From Spirodela intermedia (lineage: Eukaryota > Streptophyta > Magnoliopsida > Alismatales > Araceae), in the NCBI GenBank assembly GCA_902729315.2, contig LR746277.1:5709001-5773000 (forward strand): a stretch of 64,000 nucleotides of DNA, in the 5' to 3' direction. The notes below the pieces were generated by a model. That model saw nothing but the letters and a program-made list of their open reading frames with translations. It ran no database searches and was not told the DNA's origin. Positions within the stretch are counted from its first letter, which is position 1. Each line of letters begins with the position of its first letter. Shown here one piece after another: positions 1 to 10,042 of this stretch. The position numbers were made by a program, and so were the translations under genes.

Positions 1-12
1 GTATGTTTGCAG

Positions 13-1216
13 GCTGGAACATGGGAGGAGAAGAACCTCAATGGATGGGCGAGCAATAGGATAAGAGTCTGTATGACATGATTTTTGTAGCTTGGTAGCT
101 TTGAATGTGTTCGATTCATCTAATCTTCTTCGGCCATACTTCAGGAGATGCTCAAATCTTTGGGTTCCTTGGAGTTTTGTAATGGAAAAGCTGATGTCAG
201 TGAAGTGTCAAAGTGTGTAGGTGATGTGAGTATACTATCCCTCGCCTTACCTCTGTTAGATTTATTTTTCAGGATATGTATTGCGTTGGTTCTCAAAGGA
301 TCTTTCCAGTCCCCCCGCCATGAATATATTCGATAGGGTATTGTTTTGTCCCGATTACAAACCAAGAGTCTATTAGATTCTTTGTTCGCCGTATCTGCCA
401 TGGTGTCCCTTTTCAGAGCAGAATCTTCTGTTTTCTTCGTCAGTTTTTACTAGGTAGCCATGAAAAATATGTCAGGCTTTTTCTTGCTTGTCACTTATGT
501 TATCTCTGATCAATATCTTCTGGTCTCCGGCGGCGGGGATTCTCAGGTGTTATAGTCGATTGGAAATTTTTAGTCTCGTTCTCTTTTTCTCCTGCATCGG
601 CAGTCTGCGTCGCCAGTGTTGAGGGTGACTATTGTATGCTTCTTCGCTGTTCTTCCATGCCTTTTCCCCCTTGACTTGACTGACACTGGGGCCCGTGCGC
701 CTCTTGCACAGGCCTTCCTGGTGACCGTGAGAAATAAGAAGCGCGTCGGCTACACCTACGAGCTGTCCTTGAAGTTCAAAGGCATGCCACCATCTCTCTC
801 TCTCTCTCTCTCGCTCGTTATCGGATATGGGCACGTGGTGACGGCTCGTTCGAACTCAATGGAGACAGGAGAGTGGGCCGTCGGCGAAGAAAGGAAGATG
901 ATCGAGGGTCACTTGGACGTCCCCGAGTTCTCCTTTGGGGAGCTCGATGACCTGCAGGTATCGCATTTATCTGAGAAGCCTGCGGGTCACCCATCCCATT
1001 CCATCTCAGCTCATTTCCCATAGCCAGCCGGGTGACGTTTTCTTCTCTCTCTCTCCCTCTCTCTCTTTGTGGGTATCGCAGGTCGAGGTGAGGATCAGCG
1101 ACGAGAAGGGGCTAGCGGCCGAGGACAAGAGCCGGATCCGATCCGACATGAAGTCATTCCTGTCTCTGATCCGCGAGAAGCTCCACAAGTTCGAGGAGGA
1201 GATTGCTCAGAGGTAG
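13..1216 (+). CDS. Activator of Hsp90 ATPase, AHA1 N-terminal-domain protein (3' part, cut by window edge)
   Basis: Five exons can be chained in one phase: 13-66, 145-225, 712-781, 869-957 and 1082-1216 (stop TAG). They give the last 142 residues of the protein. The visible protein starts with a TWEEKNLNGWA segment, passes through VTVRNKKRVGYTYELSL and GHLDVPEFSFGELDD, and ends in a helix-rich tail (REKLHKFEEEIAQR). This series is the AHA1 N-terminal domain, which binds the Hsp90 middle segment and stimulates its ATPase. The chain ends right after this domain, so it is the short plant form without the C-terminal AHSA1 domain (Arabidopsis At5g58110 type). The start codon lies left of the window. 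The exon 3 donor is GC, not GT; see the separate entry. Family call is firm; the donor at 67 (GTCTGT) is the weakest junction. Confidence 0.88.
782..868 (+). other. GC-AG intron with CT-repeat, length a multiple of three
   Basis: The only phase that joins exons 3 and 4 of the AHA1-N gene (LKFKG then EWAVGEE) needs a donor after base 781, where the intron starts GCATGC, and the acceptor ACAG at 865-868. The intron is 87 nt, has a CT run at about 792-813 and contains no in-frame stop. Retention would therefore insert 29 residues without breaking the frame. GC-AG introns are a known minority class of U2 introns. Confidence 0.7.
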
Positions 1217-2640
1217 TCAGTAGTAAGCAGGAGGATCGATGCTCACGGGTTCTACGACGGATGGATGATGGATAATGATCGAGCGAGTGAGCTATGGTGT
1301 GGTGTTCCCCGAAGAGTGTCTTTCTTTATTATATATGTATTATGTAATCTACCCATGTCAGACTTAGCGGACGGTTTTTCGCCTCCTGAGCCGCGCAGTG
1401 TCTCATTGGCCCACCCGGTGAGTAAGTCTTTTATTAGGAGCCCCAGCTGGCACGGCACTCGTTTCAATCGGCCCAGAAGAAACGGTGACGACCACCTCGT
1501 GTCCGTCCGTCCATTCTGCGGACCCGCAGCTCTGGGAAATGGATCGCCTGACCGCCGCCACCAGTAGCCGGTCCCTTTCGGGCGTCGCCGGATGAGGGAC
1601 GGACGGACGGAGCTGCTCCATGTCGCCATCGAAGAATGATGTAATAGGAATAAGCACCGGAGAGGCGTAATTAAAGTTGGCGGAGAGATGGAGTGTCGAG
1701 CATCATTTTTCTCCTCATAATAATTAAATCGAGCTGGACCCCGCTGATAGATGACTCGTGGATAGGAGTAGTATTATATCGAGTACGGCTTTTAGATCGT
1801 CCACACGACCTGTGTGTGTCGGTGGAATAAGTTCTTAAAATAAGCTCCTTTCTCCAACTGCTGCAAACCAAAACGGCAGTCGGAGGTCTTCTCCGCCTGG
1901 CCATTTTTTTTCTTTCCCCCGCGAATAGCTTGCGCGTCTTTTCCGCTGGTGCAATTATTTGGCATTCATTAGCTCACGCAAGGGGACGCACGCGGCTCAC
2001 CGTCATTATTGTGGGCAAGGTTATGGCTGTGCAATTGGGCTGGACACGTAGAGTCAGTCGGATATTCACGCCCATCTTAGGAGCTCTCTTTTGCGCGGCT
2101 GCCCGCCCATCAAAATAGAAACACGCTGACAGCCTTCCGTACTTCTTGGACCATAATAGTTAAAAAAGAGGGGCCTTTGTAGAGAGAGCGTTGGTTCTTC
2201 CTGTGTGGAGCTCCGTCCAAGTAAGTAATTCACTCTCTCTTAGGGCCCTTTTGGTCGATGACTACGCAAAAGGCCTTCGACGACGGAGGAGACCAACAGC
2301 GTGCGCTCGAGCGCAAGAAGTCGCCGACGACTCTGCGCAAGGGGCTAAATAGAGATTTCCAGCATTTGCAGGCGAGATTGATGGACCTTTCAACGGGCAA
2401 GAACTGAGCGAGGCATCGAGTTCGGGGTAGCTGCTTTCCGACGACGGGGACGGATTTAATGAATGACGTAATTTGCGATAATTCGTGAAAAGCCGAATTG
2501 TGAAAAAATGAAAGAACATAATACGTACATCTGAAGACTGTGAACGATTGAGATTGATCCCAGTCCGACGAGAACATGTAAACTAGCATCTAATCTTCTT
2601 CTATCCCGCGATCAAGCCACCCGCTCCTCGCGATACGGGG
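1217..2640. other. Intergenic: 3' flank of AHA1-N gene and upstream DNA
   Basis: No convincing gene. The first 100-150 bases after the stop at 1216 are the likely 3' UTR (AT-rich, with TTTATTATATATG near 1325). The rest has mixed composition. A 49-codon ATG frame at 2258-2407 has an acceptable protein composition but matches nothing I know. Confidence 0.5.
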
Positions 2641-2869
2641 CCCGCGTCTGCTCTGATTTTCCTTCTTCTCCAATCATTCGTCATGCGTGCCTTCGGCGAT
2701 AGAGAAATGATGCTGGGAAAGGCCCTCGAGTCCGCTGCTTCTGCTCGGCCGCTGAGTCTCTCCATCCCGGCCATCGCCCGTCAGTGGGATCTCCGCAGAA
2801 TAGACGGTCGACGGAGAGCCCGCGTCTAGCTTTCCGTTGGAGTCGTCTTCTTCCAGTTCGCATTCCAAG
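2641..2869 (+). promoter_or_regulatory. Probable 5' leader exon of the PHR-like gene with a short upstream ORF
   Basis: A GC-rich block ends in a strong donor (CCAAG then GTAAGC at 2870). The first coding exon of the downstream gene is preceded by an acceptor (TTGCAG ending at 4151), so a 5' UTR intron is expected; pairing these two sites would make this block the leader. It contains an ATG at 2683 that opens a 48-codon frame closing at 2827-2829, i.e. a possible upstream ORF. A second usable donor sits near 3223. The pairing is inferred from splice-site quality only. Confidence 0.35.
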
Positions 2870-4179
2870 GTAAGCAAAACAGGCTAGACATACCCCCCCC
2901 CCCTTTTTATCATACTTTCTGCTTACAGAGATACAACTAGTGAGGGGGGAGTAACGGAATGCCTTCAACGTTCTTGTTTCCTGCATTCCCGAACGTTGTG
3001 GGCTTTCCTTCGAGCTTCGTTTCAATAAATAAAGTATTTAATTAAACTGGCGCCGAAGATCAGCTCGATCATATCAGATCCGATTTGGCTCCGATATCAA
3101 TCATGTCAAACAGTCTAGAATCGCGCGTGACCTTTGTCACCAATAGTTCTCCTTCCCTGTTCTCTCTTCATTTCTCATCCCCTCGGCTTGACCTCGACTT
3201 CCTTCTCCTTGCTTAAACCAGGTGATTCCGTTCCCTTTTGTTCCAAATATCATACTTGCTGCTTTATAGAAAAGAACAAACGCTGATGCCGCAAGATCAT
3301 GTGCGCAGCAAGGCTGTCAATATGACGCGACTAGGAAGCAACGCACTATTTCGGCTAGACCGTTTGACCCGTGAGAGAAAATTTTAGCTTGTTCTTTGTT
3401 CAGTGATGATGGCGAGAAGGATTTGATGGGTACCTTTTGTTGGTCTCATAGTGTAGGTCATGTGACTGTGGAAATGAAGTATTGAGGGGAGCAGAATGCC
3501 AACTATTGGATGCAAGAGGACCCCATACGAAAATATTACGCAGGACACTAAAATTTTGTGATGGCAGCGATAGATATTCCCATGCAATCCAAAGGTTGCC
3601 GTATTTATGTTTCAACAGACCAGCTTACCGTGGGATGGATTGGGTTACCAATGTCACCATGCCTGGGACATGTCCTAGCTGGCACATGTTCCACGGTTCA
3701 TTTTGTCACAGCGCTAGCTTAAAAACCAGGGCTTCTCTACTCGGGTGAGACTTGAAATAGCAAGGCATTTGTGGATGCTCTGTCCGCTCATATTGTTCCT
3801 AAAAAAAGGTTCATGAGATACTATGATGGCCATTGTAGAATAAATAATGTAAATTCAGTCCCATCTGTTGAAATAGTTGCAGACTTGTTACCGATATTAG
3901 GCTTATCCAATTTCTGTTTTATAACGTTTCAGGCTGAATGGAGTTCTTATTTGACGAATTGTTCCGTCAAGAATGGCATACTTTATTCCAGTTGAATTTG
4001 TCCTTCTCTTAAAATAGTAGACCTGTTTCGGTATCCAATATCTATGTGGGCATCTTTTATGACTTTCTTGAGTTTTCTAATTCTCCCGCTGTAGACATGT
4101 CGAGGGTGCGGACGGTGTGGAAATGGTGATTAGTTGATTCTTTCATTGCAGATCGGATTGGCGTGCCAGGGAAAATGAC

Positions 4180-7174
4180 ATGAACCCGCAAGAAGAGAAA
4201 TGCTCTTCAGAAAAAGGGACTCTATCCTGCTATTCTTCTACCTCGGCTGATGCATATTTAGCACATGGACGTCTATCCACATCTCTACAAGTGGAAGTAC
4301 ATAATTCAGCTGGACCACAGAATATGCTCCCTTACTCATTCAAACGGCTCAGCTCTGATTGTGAGACGAATAAATCTTTTTCTCAAGTTTCACAATCTCC
4401 AAATGGAAGGTTTTCCCGGTCGTCCACATTTTGCACTAGCCAGTTTTCTTCATCTTCCCCCATCTCAGAAGCCGCCCATTCACGGATAAAAGTATTACCT
4501 TTCCTCCCAAGCCTCCATAAAATAGAGCAGCCAACCTCTTCTGCACAGTCCTCAAGTTCTCCACTTATTTTACATGGCAGCATTTGCAATGTGAATAGTG
4601 GGAGTGATGACCCAGATACCCTGATAAAGGGGTTGGTTAACTTATCTCAAGATGTCTCAGACGGGAGCTTCCACGAGGAAAATTATGCAAATGACTGTGT
4701 GACATTCGACGAGCGATTAGAATTACAGATATTGTCGGACGAGCTTGGTATGGCAATTACGGGCAGTGAGGAAAGTCCGCGTTTGGATGTAAGTATTATA
4801 TTCCACTAGTCATTCGATCATTTCCTCCGCCTTTTCGAGGATAATTTTACTTTTATTCAATACGCAGTTTCTTTCTCTCCTTTAACTTCTGGAACTGCAT
4901 TCCCTCTTCGCCACCCCTTCCCCCTTGTTTTAAGGCACTATCTCAACAGCTTAGTGGAGCATCTGTTCATGAGCTGTGGAGAATGTCCAGCCTCTCAATC
5001 TTTGGCTTGTTTTAGAAACAACAGATGAATTGCCAATGAGAAATCTAGGCTGGATTCTGAACAAGTCTTTGACAAATGTTTTACTTATAGAAACTTCGAT
5101 GTGCCATCAATATCTGAATTGTGTTGCGTTTGCGTTTGATATAAATGATGGTTTCACTGCAGGAGATATATGACAAGCCTCAGATGCTATCGAAATCCGA
5201 TGAAATCTGCCAGCCTGAGGCACCTGCTCACCATGTTCTGGGGCTGCCGCAATGCAATGATATCAGTCAGCCTGAGGGACTCGATCACCATGTTCTGGGA
5301 CTATCGCAACGCAGTAATATCTGTCAGCATGAGGGACCTACAAACCATCCTCTGACGACTTCGCAGCACTCAACTTCAGGGTCTACACATACGAACAAAC
5401 AGAGACTGAGGTGGACGCTCGAACTACATGAGCAATTTGTGGAAGCTGTGAAAAAGTTGGATGGAGCTGAAAGTAGGGACTTAGGCTTCAGTTTAGTAAA
5501 CGTACCCAGGTCATATTCTCATTGTGCTCTATATTAACCATGCAGAGGCGACTCCCAAGGGTGTATTGAAGCTTATGGACGTCGAGGGTTTGACCATATA
5601 TCATGTGAAGAGTCACTTGCAGGTATTACTGCAGATTTGTTTTAGTTTATAACTCGAGCTTGTTCATTTTCCATGACGTGATCTTATTTACATCGTTGAC
5701 AATTGCAGAAGTACCGACTTGCGAAGTATCCTCCAGCGACAAAAGAAGGTTGGTAAACATCTGGGAACATGTAAAACGTGCTCAGCTTATATCATATAAT
5801 TTTTTTCGTGATATATTTCCGCTTTCACGTTCGTTTGGGCGTTTTGACATTGAAAGTAACCGTTTTCTGTCCGTAAAATATAATTTTTGTTCTCCGGTTT
5901 GACTCCTTATATTCGAGAGAAGCGATAAATTTTTCTCCCGTAGTTATTATAGGCGAACAGTTTCGCATATGGTTTGCATTTTTGCGAAATCTGAGTGGGA
6001 ATTTTTCTTCGCATCGGCACTTGTACAACATGCAGCGTTATGAGCGGCAGACTGGAGCCCTGCAGTTTCTTCTAAAGCCCACTAGTCTGCAGCTTCAATT
6101 TTCGCTATCCTTTTGTGAATCTTGGATCATCTTTAAGATGCCTAAATCCGCAAAATAGTTTTTATATAGTTTTTTTTTGGAGAATCCGTCCTCGAGAAAT
6201 CTGACATGTCTGCCCTCTTGCTTTTTAGTCTTAGTCTCCCAAGAGAGGAGGACGCCTTTGTCTGAGGGAAGGACAGAACCTGCAATCAGCAAAGAAAGTA
6301 ACACGAGCATCAAGAAGTAAGGCAGCGGCAGCTCTTGTCTCGCGCTCAAGATAAATCTGCACAGTTGGACACGATCTATTCCGCAATCTGGCTGCCGAGC
6401 CATCATAACTTTTCTCACTCTGCCTTACAGGAACAGGCAAGTAATGGAGGCACTTCAAATGCAAATTGAGGTCCAAAAGCAGTTACATAAACAGCTGGAA
6501 GTAAGTTGAGTTCGTTTTGAACACAGTAGGCATATTTCATAATCCTTTAGCGAGCTCATGCATACTTCTACTGAAGCTTCTGAAGGTGATGCGCCATGCT
6601 ATTTTAGCCTTTTGCCTGGAGGGGTGTTCATGGCTGGTCCCCCCACATGAAAATGGTGTTCCTGGGAGAATTATACGGCTTATGCTCATCTTGGAATCAA
6701 ACCTATTGACCGTGGATCCGTTTGAGGGAATACAGAACATGAGGCGAAGTGTAAATCCAAGAAGATTATTTCAGATTCTTCACGCATTATTGTGGAAACC
6801 TATCATTCGGAGGGGGGGGGAGGGGGGGGAGATTCTTTAGCATTCGTGTTCATTGGGGTGCCGAATGGGGTACCTGATAGCTCCCCTGTAACCGTCACTG
6901 TCTTTGTCTTTTTTTCTTCCGGCAGGTACAACGGGCTCTTCAGTTACGGATAGAAGAGAACGCCAGGTATCTGCAGAGGATGCTGGAGGAACAGCAGATT
7001 GTCCGCGACTCGGACGTTCACAGTGAAATCACTGAGCAGCTGCCAGGCTCCAATGCAGAACCGCCCCGAGCTCATTCACTGAACTTTACATTACCGAATC
7101 AAGGTGAATTCAAGGACTCGGTCACGCCGCCACGCCCTTCTTGGGAGAGCGAAGCCACTGATTCGAACGCATGA
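4180..7174 (+). CDS. PHR1-like MYB-CC (GARP) transcription factor
   Basis: Seven coding exons: 4180-4788, 5163-5472, 5546-5622, 5709-5748, 6244-6316 (earlier acceptors possible), 6431-6500 and 6926-7174; 475 aa. Residues 1-203 are a Ser-rich N-terminal region with an acidic [13 protein letters not shown] segment typical of PHR1 relatives. Residues 218-274 are a 19-residue unit repeated three times. The GARP MYB domain spans about 282-340 ([43 protein letters not shown]). The MYB-CC coiled coil follows at about 372-418 ([37 protein letters not shown]). Proteins of this class bind P1BS sites (GNATATNC) as dimers in the nucleus, drive phosphate-starvation genes and are restrained by SPX proteins; that role is inferred from the family. 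The start is the first ATG after an acceptor ending at 4151. Which PHR/PHL paralogue it is cannot be told here. Confidence 0.9.
5205..5375 (+). repeat. Three tandem 57-bp units coding a 19-residue repeat
   Basis: Three in-frame units (5205-5261, 5262-5318, 5319-5375) inside exon 2 of the PHR-like gene. They share an I-C/S-Q-P/H-E-G start and, in the first two, an HHVLGL core. Units 1 and 2 are closest; unit 3 has diverged. It lies between the acidic region and the MYB domain. Confidence 0.85.
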
Positions 7175-7656
7175 TCGGGCAGTCGGGAGATGAGGAAAAG
7201 AGCACGATTTCTCCCGTTGAAGATCATGGGAAACGATCGCAAGCGCACGTGCGGGCAACCTCGTGTTCTTGTGATGAGCTGCCACCGTGGAACGTGAGAA
7301 GGCACACGACGCGGGTAGCTTTGCTTCCTACATGGCCCTGTAAAGTCCCTTTCTCTACATTGTAAATCATCTCCCGCACGACGTGCTGCCGCCAGCGTGG
7401 CGCAGAGCCCTCCCGGTGGGATTCTGATGATTTCTTGAAGCTCAATCATTTCTCCTCTTTAGATCAAATCCCATCCGCGTTTCTTCTGCTCGGGTGGTTC
7501 CTCCGTCGATGCGGATGGTCAACGATCAACAGAAACGAGACCCGGTCGTTCTGCCGCTGGAGGCCTATCTATAGAGCAGGTTCTTGTGGATTTTGTGAAG
7601 AGGTCACTGTGGATCCTAGACGATGATCAAGGTTGTTCTCGTCTGGCAAAACTTGG

Positions 7657-7862
7657 ATGGCGGGGGGCGGATGTGATCTGGATCAGGCTGTCGGGGTCGC
7701 CGCGGAAATTCATCGAAAAGAAGCGGGTGAGTTGATTGATGGTCGGCAGAGGACGCATCAGGGGGGGGGGGGAGGGGGGGCATCTCACCCCTCTTTTGGA
7801 TTTTGCTCGATAAGATCTGATCCACCTGCCTTGCCTGGTGACGGGTGATGGCTTTCGGTACT

Positions 7863-7894
<32 letters not shown>

Positions 7895-8115
7895 GATCGT
7901 CCCCCCTCTCCCTTTCGGGAGTGGTGTGTGGTTACTATCGCACAGCATCGGCCCTCAGAGAGAGAAAGGGAGGCTCTCTGTACGCCCCGGATGAGGAAGA
8001 CGAGACGAACAGATTGATGAGCGCGTACGTCCTGCATGGAATTATTTCCAAGGAGGACAATTTCGTGGACTGGATAAAAAAGAAGCACGGCGCGGCCGGG
8101 AAAAAGAACGATTGA
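7657..8115 (+). CDS. Unrecognised 79-residue protein, two exons
   Basis: I do not recognise this protein. An ATG at 7657 opens a 70-nt exon (7657-7726) ending in an excellent donor (GCGG then GTGAGT). The matching phase is met by an acceptor CACAG at 7941-7945. Exon 2 (7946-8115) ends in TGA. The 240-nt frame gives 79 aa, highly charged, with an N-terminal GCDLDQAVGVAAEIHRKEA helix, a central acidic APDEEDETNRLM stretch, a segment SAYVLHGIISKEDNFVDWIKKKH that looks like a folded helix, and a Lys-rich tail. No signal peptide or membrane segment is seen. The 219-nt intron carries a (CT)n tract at about 7862-7894 and a G12AG7 run at about 7761-7780. It lies between the PHR-like and PHD genes on the same strand. 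Support is splice phase and protein-like composition only. Confidence 0.5.
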
Positions 8116-8803
8116 CAATGATTTTTCGAAACGGCGTTTTCTTCGATCACATCCCCCCAAGTCTCAGTTTTCTCCGCAGAAGCAGGGTAGGACGCCTGGA
8201 CGCGGGAGCGCGAACGATCATCTTCTCCTTGCAAGCGGCGGAGGAAGGGGGCGATGAATGCGCCGCCGCCTTGTCTGTCTGTCTGATAACGAAGTAAGAC
8301 GTCGGAGCCAACTGCGTACGGATAGGATATCATTCATTTTATCGGCATTACTGAGCTCCGAGTCTGACGATATCTCTCTCCAATCGTGCTTATCCTGTTG
8401 GGGAGAGCCCGTCTGGGTCCATGCTCCGTCGAGCTACCACGGTTGGCTGTTGGCCGTTGGGTGCCGGCAACAGCGACAAAAGAACGACAGTAATTGGAGG
8501 GGGGAGCTGAACTCCGCGTTGGTTGGACTGGCGAGCGCGACCCGGCGCTTGCATCGTTGACCTCCTCTGCGGGGGCCAGAGAGAGAGAAGACCCGCCCCT
8601 CACCGACACCAAGCACCGGGCCTACCTCGCGGCGGCTCCATCGCAGGGCCAGACTTGGTCAAAGACCGAGACCTCCCTCCGCCAAACAACTCCCCTACCT
8701 CCCTCCCCGCGTCAAAGGAAAAATACCCAGCCTTCCCATTTGCCCTCTTCCCTATTCATTCCACCCCCCTTTCTTCCGGCAAGAGGAGATCGGAAGGCAA
8801 TTC

Positions 8804-9488
8804 ATGGAAGAGGCCCCCGCCCCCATTGTTGGAGGCGACGAGGGCAAGAGCTTCTTCTGCAGCTTGTGTGGGGACGTCGGCTTCCGGGAAGCGCTTCTAC
8901 CCTGCCGGGCGCGCGGCTGCTCCCGTCTCCAGCACACGTACGTGGCAATCCTCCCCCCAATTCTGCAATCAAAACCCCAACTCCTTCCCTCATCTGCAGT
9001 TGGATGCCAGGTACTGCGGCAGGTATTGCCCGGAGATGATGGACGACGCTGGAAGGTGGCGTTGCGAGTGGTGCGCCTGGAAGGTCTCCAGTGACCGACT
9101 GGGGGAGGATGAGGAATCGGGTCGGAAGAGGGCACGCAGGGTCCTTCCGTTCTCGTCCTCACCAGAGATGATCAAGCAGGCATCGCCGGAGAGACCGATT
9201 GATAAGGACAGGAGCAGAGAATCAAGCGTGACCGCGGGAAGGGAACATCCACCCCCAGCCTGCACCTCTGGTCCGGGCAATACCAGTATCATCAATGCAT
9301 CCGTGGAGATAACAAATGTGACGCACAAGCACGTCGGCGCAAATGACAGAGGCAGCAGCAGCAGGGCATTAGATCGGTGGAGGAACCTTGCGAAGAGAAC
9401 GAGGCTAGGTGGAAAGAAGTACAAGCTCCTGGCGGACGTCCTCTGTTTCCCTGGGAGGGAGAGAACGTCCACCACACCAACAGCCTGA
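8804..9488 (+). CDS. Small PHD-finger protein
   Basis: Two exons, 8804-8937 and 9011-9488, split by a 73-nt intron; 203 aa. The PHD zinc finger is at the N terminus with all eight ligands in C4HC3 order: C19, C22, C34, C39, H44, C47, C63 and C66. The intron falls between the H and Y of the HTYC motif, and the reading resumes in phase (TYCGRYCPEMMDDAG, then WRCEWCAWK). The remainder is basic and Ser-rich, probably disordered, ending with a basic block (RWRNLAKRTRLGGKKYKLLADVL) before the stop. PHD fingers usually read histone H3 tails in the nucleus; no catalytic domain accompanies it, so an adaptor role in a chromatin complex is likely. A second frame stays open past the stop (to 9559), so the true C terminus may differ. 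Confidence 0.78.
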
Positions 9489-10042
9489 TGGCCAGCGAGG
9501 AGACACCGCGAGATGGAGAACCAGCGGCTCTATTCCTCGGGCTACCGGAGACTCCATGATAGAAAATTCTAGAAACTTTTTTATACTCATCCAGTTGCAT
9601 ATATGATGCAATCATGCTAATTCTCGTAGTCACCGATTTATGTGGACATTATAGAGGCGGACAGGGACTAGATTCATATATATATACATCTAGAGCGAGC
9701 GAGAGAGAGAGAGAGAGATTGTGGGCGCGCATGTATCTTGATGTAAGAGTCTCGACACACCAGAGAGGGAGGCCAAAGTGGATGCAGCAGCCCTCCAGGC
9801 TGCCTTCCTGCTGAGTACGAATACATCTTGTTGAAAGTAAAACATCATTAAAAATCGAAGAGAGACGGAAGAACGATCCGATCCTGTCCTGGGCAACAGG
9901 CAAAACTACTTCAACGGATGGAAGAACACAAGGGTCGGACAGATTTTGGTCAAATAACATAAGAAGACGCGCGCTGTTCCGGGAAGGGGAACCACGGACG
10001 CTGCAGAGAAGCGCAGTGCTGTGAATGGTTGCAGCACTTCTC
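9489..10042. other. Convergent 3' region of the PHD and ROS3-like genes
   Basis: The PHD gene (+) and the ROS3-like gene (-) end tail to tail, 554 bases apart. The stretch holds both 3' UTRs and a short GA run at about 9702-9719. Nothing else coding is seen. Confidence 0.55.

Noticed and set aside
2258-2407. 49-codon ATG frame with acceptable composition
   Set aside because: No recognisable homology, no confirmed splice partner; chance frames of this size are common.
7627-8160. 177-codon minus-strand frame
   Set aside because: Crosses a CT repeat and opposes the better-supported two-exon gene.
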